The position numbers and the translations under genes were made by a program. A DNA stretch of 6,066 nucleotides, from positions 1 through 6,066 of the forward strand of contig JBLMZH010000008.1 of NCBI GenBank assembly GCA_050258715.1. The letters are read 5' to 3'. Below the pieces are notes generated by a model. It did not search any database. It had not been told where the DNA came from and saw nothing but the letters and a program-made list of their open reading frames with translations. This document shows, piece by piece, positions 1 through 4,139 of this stretch. The stretch is from JBLMZH01 sp050258715 (GTDB lineage Bacteria > Patescibacteriota > Doudnabacteria > UBA920 > O2-02-FULL-48-8). Every line of letters begins with the position of its first letter. Positions within the stretch are counted from its first letter, which is position 1.

Positions 1-621
1 TTGGAACTTTTGCAAAAGGAAAATCTGGGGCCGTTGAACAAAAAGCAGAAGGAATTTTTAGAAAAGATTTATATCTCGAAAGAGCGCATGATCGCTTTGG
101 TCAATGATTTGCTGGAAGTGACGAGGCTCGAACAGGGCGACACGAAACTTTATCTGCAGGCCACTGAGATCGCCCAGATTATGCGGGGCCTGATCAAAGA
201 AAAAGAGCGCGAGATCAAGAAAAAGAGGCTTAAGGTCAGCTTTAAGGTCGAACAGGAGCCGTTCCCCGCGGTCAGGACCGAGCCGAACAAGATCAAGCAG
301 GCGGCGGCAAACATCATCAACAACGCCATTACATACACCAACGAAGGCGGGCAGATTGAGGTTGATCTCAAGGTTCTCGACGGAACTGTGCTTTGTAAGA
401 TCAGCGACACCGGAGTGGGAATTCCCAAAGACCAGCAGGCGCAGATCTTCAGCAAGTTTTTCCGCGGCACCAACATTTTAAAATTCGAGAACATCGGGAC
501 CGGGCTCGGCCTTTACTTAAGCAAGGCGTTCATCGAAGCTTCTGGTGGCAAGATTTGGTTTAAATCCGAGGATGGAAAGGGGACTGTCTTTTTCTTTACC
601 CTTCCCGTATTCAGAGAATAG
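1..621 (+). CDS. Sensor histidine kinase, C-terminal part (5' end outside window)
   Basis: This is the catalytic end of a two-component sensor histidine kinase, which autophosphorylates on a His and passes the phosphate to a response regulator. Numbering from the window edge, residues 1-47 are the second half of a HisKA dimerisation helix pair (LVNDLLEVTRLEQGD, 33-47). The HATPase_c domain follows, with the N box around 98-113 (NIINNAITYT), G1 at 136-142 (DTGVGIP), F box at 150-155 (FSKFFR) and G2 at 166-175 (GTGLGLYLSK). The phospho-accepting His normally sits a few residues before the segment seen at residue 1, so it and any sensor domains lie upstream of the window. The TTG at position 1 is therefore not the real start. 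The ATP-binding motifs look intact. No terminator is visible directly after the TAG stop. The cognate regulator is not in the window. Confidence 0.93.
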   Translation: MELLQKENLGPLNKKQKEFLEKIYISKERMIALVNDLLEVTRLEQGDTKLYLQATEIAQIMRGLIKEKEREIKKKRLKVSFKVEQEPFPAVRTEPNKIKQAAANIINNAITYTNEGGQIEVDLKVLDGTVLCKISDTGVGIPKDQQAQIFSKFFRGTNILKFENIGTGLGLYLSKAFIEASGGKIWFKSEDGKGTVFFFTLPVFRE

Positions 622-637
622 TTGCTTGCCAATCAAA

Positions 638-703
638 TAAGGAGTAAAATTGTTCTTGGCGCGTTCGTGTTAAGGAGGTATTTGATGAAGACCAGCTAAG
701 GAG
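638..703 (+). promoter_or_regulatory. Three TAAGGAG ribosome-binding sequences with mini-ORFs
   Basis: TAAGGAG occurs at 638-644, 671-677 (extended to TAAGGAGGT) and 697-703. Each is followed at SD distance by a start codon: TTG 650-652 opens a 7-codon ORF (MFLARSC) whose TAA is 671-673; ATG 685-687 opens a 4-codon ORF (MKTS) whose TAA is 697-699; ATG 710-712 opens a 40-codon ORF. The stop codons of the first two are the TAA of the next TAAGGAG, so each short ORF ends on the ribosome-binding site of the next. The arrangement is seen directly. A role in translational coupling or as leader peptides is inference. Confidence 0.45.
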
Positions 704-709
704 TGTCTT

Positions 710-832
710 ATGAGGAGACGACATCGGCGCAATTGCGATCTGCCCAATCTTTGGGATTTCGATGTCCTGGAGGACAGCGAAGCCCTGCAGTTGCTCCTCG
801 TCATCGACAGGCGCTCTCATTCCCGCCGGTAA
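710..832 (+). CDS. Candidate 40-residue Arg-rich small protein
   Basis: Small ORF with a good SD (AAGGAG, 698-703, 6 nt before ATG) and TAA at 830-832. The product starts MRRRHRRN, has an acidic and hydrophobic middle (LWDFDVLEDSEALQLLLVID) and ends RRSHSRR, so basic ends flank an acidic helix-like core. No family is recognised and there is no signal peptide. A 10-bp hairpin begins 4 nt after the stop, as expected at the end of a transcript. It follows two even shorter ORFs, so it may be the last cistron of a leader array. The opposite strand carries a 69-codon ORF here without a proper SD, which I judged less likely. It may also not be translated at all; the SD and hairpin are the only support. 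Confidence 0.4.
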   Translation: MRRRHRRNCDLPNLWDFDVLEDSEALQLLLVIDRRSHSRR

Positions 833-836
833 TCCC

Positions 837-864
837 GCTCATGCTGTTCCCAGCCAGCATGAGC
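837..864 (+). terminator. Hairpin, possible weak terminator
   Basis: GCTCATGCTG (837-846) pairs perfectly with CAGCATGAGC (855-864) around an 8-nt loop. Only TTT follows closely, so intrinsic termination would be weak. It lies directly after the 40-codon ORF and before the gene at 919. Confidence 0.45.
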
Positions 865-918
865 TTTCCATAATAAGAAGGTTGAGGGTAAAAATTTTTT
901 TAAATTAAAACAAAAACT

Positions 919-1176
919 ATGAGCGATTTTTTAAAACAGGATATTTTCTTTTTTGTGACCACGGTGCTGACCATTGTCCTCGGTCTGCTGTTGGCCGTGC
1001 TGATCGTTTATTTGATCCGTATTGGCAGAAGAGTCGATTACATCATGGACAAGGCCAAGCAGGAAGTCGACTCGCTCTCAAGCGAACTTGCCGATTTTAG
1101 AAAGAACGTCAAAGCCAGCGGTTTAAACATCAAGCACATCGGCAAATTGATTACGCATTTTACCAAGAAAAAATAA
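919..1176 (+). CDS. Small single-pass membrane protein with coiled-coil tail
   Basis: An 85-residue protein of unknown function. Residues 9-33 form one strong transmembrane helix (IFFFVTTVLTIVLGLLLAVL and on), followed by basic residues (RIGRR, 34-38), which suggests the tail is cytoplasmic. Residues 40-65 are heptad-like (VDYIMDKAKQEVDSLSSELADF) and likely a short coiled coil, and the end is Lys-rich (TKKK). This layout resembles DUF948- or YtxH-like stress or envelope proteins, but I cannot assign a family. The ATG at 919 has no SD; the leader is very AT-rich (891-918), as in some leaderless or SD-independent CPR starts. The next gene starts 45 nt downstream, and both encode membrane-anchored helical proteins, so they are probably one transcript. 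Confidence 0.8.
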   Translation: MSDFLKQDIFFFVTTVLTIVLGLLLAVLIVYLIRIGRRVDYIMDKAKQEVDSLSSELADFRKNVKASGLNIKHIGKLITHFTKKK

Positions 1177-1184
1177 TTAAGGCA

Positions 1185-1208
1185 GTCCGCTTTTTGATCG
1201 CCGCGGAC
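1185..1208 (+). promoter_or_regulatory. Hairpin just upstream of the YtxH-like gene's SD
   Basis: GTCCGC (1185-1190) pairs with GCGGAC (1203-1208) around a 12-nt loop that starts TTTTT. The stem ends one base before the AAGGAG SD (1210-1215) of the next gene, so it could set mRNA stability or ribosome access between the two cistrons. The function is inferred. Confidence 0.35.
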
Positions 1209-1221
1209 AAAGGAGAAACAA

Positions 1222-1569
1222 ATGGCAAAATCAGCCAAAAAGGGGGTAGAGATCGGTTTGGGTTTGGCAGCGCTCGCCGCAGCCACTGCCGGAGCATATT
1301 ATTTTTATTCCAAGTCCGGTGAAAAGCACCGCAAGCAGCTGAAATCGTGGATGGTCAAGGCCAAGGCCGAGGTCATGGAAAAGCTGGAAAAAGCTACCGA
1401 CTTAAGCAAGGATGCCTACGAGCAGATCGTCGACGATGTGCTCAAGCACTATAAGGTCATGAAAAAGGCCGCTCCGAAAGAGATCGCGGACCTGGCACGC
1501 GAACTTAAGACCCATTGGAAATCGATAAAGGTAGAAGTCGAAAAGGCCGCAAAGAAGGCGAAAAAATAA
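1222..1569 (+). CDS. YtxH-like membrane-anchored helical protein
   Basis: A 115-residue protein. A short basic start (MAKSAKK) precedes a Gly/Ala-rich hydrophobic segment at about 9-29 (GLGLAALAAATAGAYYFY). Then comes YSKSGEKHRKQLKSW (29-43), which resembles the 'sG...R..lk.w' stretch after the membrane anchor in YtxH-domain (PF12732-type) proteins. The rest (44-115) is a long charged amphipathic helix region ending in Lys/Ala repeats (KAAKKAKK). YtxH relatives are general-stress envelope proteins of unknown mechanism; that link is by resemblance only. The start is well supported: AAGGAG at 1210-1215 is 6 nt before ATG. A strong terminator follows the stop. The basic Ala/Lys tail could also suggest nucleic-acid binding, but the N-terminal hydrophobic segment favours a membrane role. 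Confidence 0.8.
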   Translation: MAKSAKKGVEIGLGLAALAAATAGAYYFYSKSGEKHRKQLKSWMVKAKAEVMEKLEKATDLSKDAYEQIVDDVLKHYKVMKKAAPKEIADLARELKTHWKSIKVEVEKAAKKAKK

Positions 1570-1576
1570 GAAACTT

Positions 1577-1605
1577 AAAACGCCCCCGGCACCGGGGGGC
1601 GTTTT
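1577..1605 (+). terminator. Rho-independent terminator after the YtxH-like gene
   Basis: AAAACGCCCCC (1577-1587) pairs with GGGGGCGTTTT (1595-1605), an 11-bp stem with a very GC-rich top and an A/T-rich base. It begins 8 nt after the stop codon and separates this transcript from the tRNA promoter at 1624. Confidence 0.88.
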
Positions 1606-1623
1606 GTTAAAGACAGCCAAGGG

Positions 1624-1652
1624 TTGAAGTTTGTGCCTATTTTTGTTATATT
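1624..1652 (+). promoter_or_regulatory. Sigma70-type extended -10 promoter of the tRNA/rpmG unit
   Basis: A -35 TTGAAG (1624-1629) and a -10 TATATT (1647-1652) are separated by 17 nt, with a TGT extension (1644-1646) just before the -10. Transcription would start near 1659, about 17 nt before the tRNA. It follows the terminator of the previous gene directly. No other promoter is visible before rpmG or tRNA-Trp, so it probably drives all three. Confidence 0.75.
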
Positions 1653-1675
1653 ATGCCAGTCGGCAAACGACTTTC

Positions 1676-1751
1676 GCCCAGATAGCTCAGTTGGTAGAGC
1701 AACTCCATGGTAAGGAGTAGGTCAGCGGTTCAAATCCGCTTCTGGGCTCCA
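1676..1751 (+). tRNA. tRNA-Thr (anticodon GGT)
   Basis: A full cloverleaf of 76 nt with encoded CCA. Acceptor GCCCAGA (1676-1682) pairs with TCTGGGC (1741-1747). The D arm is GCTC/GAGC. Anticodon stem ACTCC (1702-1706) pairs with GGAGT (1714-1718) around the loop ATGGTAA, giving GGT at 1709-1711, which reads ACC and ACT. The T arm is AGCGG / TTCAAAT / CCGCT. The discriminator is T and CCA ends at 1751. It is the first gene of the unit. Confidence 0.97.
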
Positions 1752-1806
1752 GTGAATCAAAGAACCGGAACAAATAAACATATAGGACATTAACCAAGGA
1801 ACATTC

Positions 1807-1965
1807 ATGTCGCAGGATAATTTGATCGTTTTCGAGTGCACCGTCTGCCACCATTTGAATTATCAAAGCAAAAAGAACAAGAAGCTCAACCAGAACAGGC
1901 TGGTCATGCAGAAGTTCTGCAAGTGGTGCGACAAGCATACCGAGCACAAGGAAACAAAGAAATAA
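1807..1965 (+). CDS. rpmG: 50S ribosomal protein L33
   Basis: A 52-residue protein that matches bL33 of the large ribosomal subunit in length and pattern. It begins MSQDNLIVFECTVC and carries the two zinc-binding CxxC pairs, CTVC (11-14) and CKWC (39-42), separated by a Lys/Asn-rich stretch (YQSKKNKKLNQNRL). It is therefore the zinc-binding (C+) form. HTEHKETKK closes the chain, where other L33 proteins have H..H.E.K. SD AAGGAA (1796-1801) lies 5 nt before ATG. It sits 55 nt after tRNA-Thr and 21 nt before tRNA-Trp. Its position beside tRNA-Trp is common in bacteria, where secE and nusG usually follow; here they do not. Confidence 0.95.
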   Translation: MSQDNLIVFECTVCHHLNYQSKKNKKLNQNRLVMQKFCKWCDKHTEHKETKK

Positions 1966-1986
1966 TTTCTTGAGCGCCTTCTTGAT

Positions 1987-2060
1987 GGGGGCGTCGTATA
2001 ATGGTAGTACAGTGGTCTCCAAAACCACTTGCGAGGGTTCGATTCCTTCCGCCCCTGCCA
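1987..2060 (+). tRNA. tRNA-Trp (anticodon CCA)
   Basis: A 74-nt cloverleaf with encoded CCA. Acceptor GGGGGCG (1987-1993) faces CGCCCCT (2050-2056), with a G1-U72 wobble as the first pair. The D arm is GTAT/GTAC. Anticodon stem GTGGT (2012-2016) pairs with ACCAC (2024-2028) around CTCCAAA, giving CCA at 2019-2021. The T arm is GAGGG / TTCGATT / CCTTC with one G-U. The discriminator is G, as is usual for bacterial tRNA-Trp. A CCA anticodon with TGA used as stop in this window fits the standard bacterial code. Confidence 0.96.
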
Positions 2061-2101
2061 AAGAAAAATTCTCACCTTTTGGTGGGAATTTTTCTTTGGC
2101 A
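2056..2101 (+). terminator. Long hairpin terminator overlapping the tRNA-Trp 3' end
   Basis: A 21-bp inverted repeat (2056-2076 with 2081-2101) has a TTTT loop and one G-U pair. The inner stem TTCTCACC/GGTGGGAA followed by TTTTTCTTT acts as a classical terminator. The outer part is formed by the tRNA's own TGCCA end pairing with TGGCA, so the tRNA 3' end is inside the stem in the primary transcript. Confidence 0.88.
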
Positions 2102-2191
2102 CAGAGGAAGAAGGAATCGAACGGGCAGCAGCGAGATGCGAGCTTAAGCGAGCAATCGAGCGCCGGCAAATGCACGCAAAGCGCATTTGCC

Positions 2192-2229
2192 GCTGCCCCG
2201 GACAAGGCACTTCAGTGCCGCGACAATTC
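2192..2229 (+). repeat. Direct repeat copy 1 with internal hairpin
   Basis: GCTGCCCCG (2192-2200), then GAC, then a 26-nt block (2204-2229) identical to 2268-2293. The block contains GGCAC-TTCA-GTGCC (2206-2219), a 5-bp hairpin with a TTCA loop. Relative to copy 2 it has a 3-nt insertion. Confidence 0.85.
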
Positions 2230-2258
2230 CTTCCGCAGAGGCGCGATTCTATGTTTCA

Positions 2259-2293
2259 GCTGCCCCGAAGGCACTTCAGTGCCGCGACAATTC
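2259..2293 (+). repeat. Direct repeat copy 2 with internal hairpin
   Basis: GCTGCCCCG (2259-2267) is followed directly by the same 26-nt block (2268-2293), including the GGCAC-TTCA-GTGCC hairpin (2270-2283). The two copies start 67 nt apart. Sequence diverges after ACAATTC, where copy 1 continues CTTCCGC and copy 2 continues ATTCTGG. Confidence 0.85.
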
Positions 2294-2384
2294 ATTCTGG
2301 CCCCTTTGTAGAGCCAGGAAGGAATCGGTGAGGTTTCCGCCATTAGCTTAGGCTGATAATATTTGTTATGCTAAGGACAAACAT

Positions 2385-2711
2385 ATGAACAAATTATTCT
2401 ACATTTTTCTAAACATAATCCCGATCTTGCTGATGATCGGCTTGATTCCTGTCATTAAGAATGACTATTGGCTTTTGCTCGCTTATCTAATTTTGATCAT
2501 TGCCGCGTTTTTGATCAAAAAAGAAAAAAACGACGGGATTGTTTTTATTGTGGGACTTATTGGCATGGCAATTTCTGAATCGATATTCATCAGCACCAAA
2601 GTCGAGACGTTTAATCGCAACAGCCTCTTTGGCCTGATGCCGATTTGGCTTCCGATCCTTTGGGCTTATGGATTCGTCGTCATAAAACGATGCGTCAAAA
2701 GCTTGGCTTAA
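2385..2711 (+). CDS. Small multi-pass membrane protein, unknown function
   Basis: A 108-residue, very hydrophobic protein with about four predicted transmembrane helices: roughly 4-24, 28-44 (YWLLLAYLILIIAAFLI), 51-68 and 82-101. KKEKND (45-50) is a likely cytoplasmic loop. The GLMPIWLPILWAYGF motif (83-97) recalls the 'G-P-WLP-LW' motif seen near the end of several small integral membrane families, but I cannot name one. SD AAGGA (2373-2377) lies 7 nt before ATG. A possible -10, GATAAT at 2355-2360, has no good -35. It appears monocistronic: the repeat-rich segment lies upstream and a bidirectional terminator downstream. Confidence 0.82.
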   Translation: MNKLFYIFLNIIPILLMIGLIPVIKNDYWLLLAYLILIIAAFLIKKEKNDGIVFIVGLIGMAISESIFISTKVETFNRNSLFGLMPIWLPILWAYGFVVIKRCVKSLA

Positions 2712-2734
2712 CTTTTCGTTTAAATTTTTAGAAT

Positions 2735-2767
2735 AAAAAAATCCGGCCTTATCGGCCGGATTTTTTT
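2735..2767. terminator. Bidirectional terminator between convergent genes
   Basis: A 14-bp perfect stem: A7 plus TCCGGCC (2735-2748) pairs with GGCCGGA plus T7 (2754-2767) around TTATC. T tracts are present on both strands. It lies between the plus gene ending at 2711 and the minus gene ending at 2769, so it serves both. Confidence 0.93.
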
Positions 2768-2768
2768 G

Positions 2769-3029
2769 TTACATCGGCGGGCGGGGAGGGAACTGGGTGG
2801 GCGGCGTGGGCTGTTGAGGATGCGGAACCGCGGCTTGTTTCAAACCGTTATACCCGAACAGTTTGTAAACCAGGCAGACGCCAGCCAGACCCGTCAGCAG
2901 AAACAGGGCCCCTAAGATGTAGGCCAGGATCTGGTAAATGCCGGAATCGAGCCAGAATATGGCCGCAAGAAGCAGGAGAATGCCCAGCAAAATGCGGACA
3001 ATCCGGTCGGTTTTCCCCATGTTTTTCAT
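2769..3029 (-). CDS. DUF2892-like (YgaP-type transmembrane domain) protein with Pro-rich tail
   Basis: An 86-residue membrane protein. The start MKNMGKTDRIVRILLG (1-16), two hydrophobic helices (about 11-27 and 31-52) and the segment GLAGVCLVYKLFGYN (47-61) match the pattern of the DUF2892 family, whose second helix usually ends 'aGfCPlYklfGi'. These small proteins are fused to rhodanese domains in YgaP or stand alone, with no settled function. Here the domain stands alone and ends in a Pro-rich tail (PHPQQPTPPTQFPPRPPM, 69-86), unusual for the family and perhaps a flexible or partner-binding tail. No SD is seen before ATG 3029 or the alternative ATG 3020, so the start is uncertain by three codons. 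Confidence 0.85.
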   Translation of the reverse strand: MKNMGKTDRIVRILLGILLLLAAIFWLDSGIYQILAYILGALFLLTGLAGVCLVYKLFGYNGLKQAAVPHPQQPTPPTQFPPRPPM

Positions 3030-3118
3030 GAGATTGTGGTTAATTGCTACCCCTTATAGCCTGATTTTAGGGCGGGAAATCCGGGAGCGCAAGTTTTAGG
3101 CCTCTGTAAAAAAATCCT

Positions 3119-3147
3119 TTGATTAACCAAAAATATTCTGATACGAT
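3119..3147 (+). promoter_or_regulatory. Extended -10 promoter of the sensor/DedA operon
   Basis: -35 TTGATT (3119-3124), 17-nt spacer, and -10 TACGAT (3142-3147) preceded by TGA (3139-3141) as a TGn extension. Transcription would start near 3154, which falls inside the longest version of the following reading frame and favours its downstream start at 3208. Confidence 0.65.
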
Positions 3148-3207
3148 GGTTTGGAAGATGAGAAAATTAAATCCAATAAATTGAAAATACAAATAAGAAG
3201 GTTTTCT

Positions 3208-3750
3208 TTGCGCGTCAGGCTGTTTGTTCTTGTGCTGTTTTTGGGCACAGTGTCAGTTGTGGTGACTTACGTCTCAGTCCAGCAAACCCTGCGATTAAGC
3301 GCGAACGAACCTCAAATTCAGATCGCCCAGGATCTGGCGGCTGCCATCAAAGACGGGAGCAACCCTCAGGATTTGGTCAGCGCCTATTCCGTGGATGTTA
3401 AAAATTCGCTTTCGCTTTTTGTCATCGTTTTTGATGATAAGGGCAGTCCTGTTGTTTCCTCCGCTCAGCTTGACGGCAATACGCCAACACCGCCACAGGG
3501 AGTTTTTGATTACACTCGCGACAAAGGCGAAGACAGAATAACCTGGCAGCCGCAGCCGGGAGTCAGGCTGGCGGCCGTGGTTACCAGATACTCAAGCGAT
3601 TCAGGTTCCGGTTTCGTCGTGGCCGCGAGGTCGCTGAAAGAAGTTGAAAGAACCATTAATCTGGTGGGAGAACTTTGCCTGGCTGGTTGGGCGGCTTTGG
3701 TCCTAATCTCTTTGGCGGTGACTTTTATTTTTTTCCCAAGTAAAGAATGA
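3208..3750 (+). CDS. Two-helix sensor-like membrane protein without kinase domain
   Basis: The reading frame is open from TTG 3151, but I choose TTG 3208: AAGAAGG (3195-3201) lies 6 nt before it, and the promoter just upstream would start RNA near 3154, after the 3151 codon. The product is 180 residues (199 from 3151). A first transmembrane helix at about residues 3-25 is followed by an extracytoplasmic domain of roughly 125 residues with alternating strands (LSLFVIVFDDKGSPVVSS, GVRLAAVVTRYS, SGFVVAARSLKEVE), like a PAS/Cache-type fold. A second helix (LVGELCLAGWAALVLISLAV) follows, then only a few residues (FPSKE). This is the layout of the input half of a sensor histidine kinase with HAMP and kinase domains missing. 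The stop overlaps the next start (ATGA). Confidence 0.75.
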   Translation: MRVRLFVLVLFLGTVSVVVTYVSVQQTLRLSANEPQIQIAQDLAAAIKDGSNPQDLVSAYSVDVKNSLSLFVIVFDDKGSPVVSSAQLDGNTPTPPQGVFDYTRDKGEDRITWQPQPGVRLAAVVTRYSSDSGSGFVVAARSLKEVERTINLVGELCLAGWAALVLISLAVTFIFFPSKE

Positions 3751-4139
3751 CCATGGATAATCCTCAACCAAACCAGCCCTCAAGCTGGGTCAAAAAAACC
3801 AGCATCATTATTGGCATTATTTTTTGCATTTTTTTGGTTACGACTTTGCTGGCTACCGCTGATTTTTTCACAAGCGTTCGCAAAGGGGATCTTCGGATGC
3901 GGGGGCTGCAAAAAGACCGGACCGCGGCCATACCTCAGAACATCGAGCCATGGATGACCTTCGACTACGTCAACCGGGTGTTCGGCCTTCCTCCCGACTA
4001 TGTAAAAGAAAAACTGACCATTGACGATCCGCGCTACCCGATGGTTGAGATCAAGTCTTATGCCAAAAAACACAGCATTGATCCTTTGGAATTCACAGGC
4101 AAGGTCAGGGAAACAGTAATGGAATACCGGCTTCCATGA
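3747..4139 (+). CDS. Membrane-anchored protein with small C-terminal helical domain
   Basis: A 130-residue protein. A polar Pro-rich start (1-15) precedes one transmembrane helix (about 16-38, KKTSIIIGIIFCIFLVTTLL onward). A linker (41-63) is followed by a compact domain at 64-128: PWMTFDYVNRVFGLPPDYVKEKL, then a YPMVEIKSYAKKHSIDPLEF segment and a closing helix. The 'WMT-YV-...-lPp--l---L-i' pattern resembles a helix-turn-helix-like module I recall from other bacterial membrane and redox proteins, but I cannot name the family. The ATG at 3747 overlaps the upstream stop as ATGA; ATG 3753 is an alternative. Its own stop overlaps the DedA-like start in the same way, so the three proteins are translationally coupled and probably act together at the membrane. 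Confidence 0.8.
   Translation: MTMDNPQPNQPSSWVKKTSIIIGIIFCIFLVTTLLATADFFTSVRKGDLRMRGLQKDRTAAIPQNIEPWMTFDYVNRVFGLPPDYVKEKLTIDDPRYPMVEIKSYAKKHSIDPLEFTGKVRETVMEYRLP

Larger units (their letters stand above)
2101..2340. other. Gene-free, repeat-rich segment
   Basis: No ORF here has a plausible protein; the readable frames give low-complexity Arg/Cys-rich translations. It holds inverted repeats: GAAGGAAT (2110-2117) with ATTCCTTC (2226-2233); GGGCAGC (2123-2129) with GCTGCCC (2192-2198); CGGCAAATGC (2164-2173) with GCATTTGCCG (2183-2192). It also holds three GCGAG copies (2131, 2138, 2148), the palindrome GCTTAAGC (2142-2149), two long direct repeats, and CTGGC (2297-2301) with GCCAG (2313-2317). 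The nested pairing would form a branched RNA or DNA structure. Whether it is a non-coding RNA, a REP/MITE-like element or decayed sequence cannot be told from this copy alone. Confidence 0.6.

Noticed and set aside
1..621. TTG at position 1 as a true start codon of a short kinase
   Set aside because: The frame begins inside the HisKA helix without its His box, so the gene continues upstream of the window.
611..820. 69-codon minus-strand ORF opposite the mini-ORF array
   Set aside because: No properly spaced SD, it overlaps the kinase 3' end, and the plus strand has much better translation signals here.
1687..2205. 172-codon minus-strand ORF with a segment like GIEPSQVVLETTVLPLYDAP
   Set aside because: It is the antisense translation of tRNA-Trp, rpmG and tRNA-Thr. 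Peptides of this type are well-known spurious annotations from tRNA antisense strands.
1970..2331. Two overlapping plus-strand ORFs of 100-113 codons across tRNA-Trp and the repeats
   Set aside because: They read through the tRNA, its terminator and the inverted repeats, with Arg/Cys-rich composition and no SD; not credible proteins.
2101..2340. Possible CRISPR array
   Set aside because: Only two repeat copies with unlike flanking sequence and no regular spacers.
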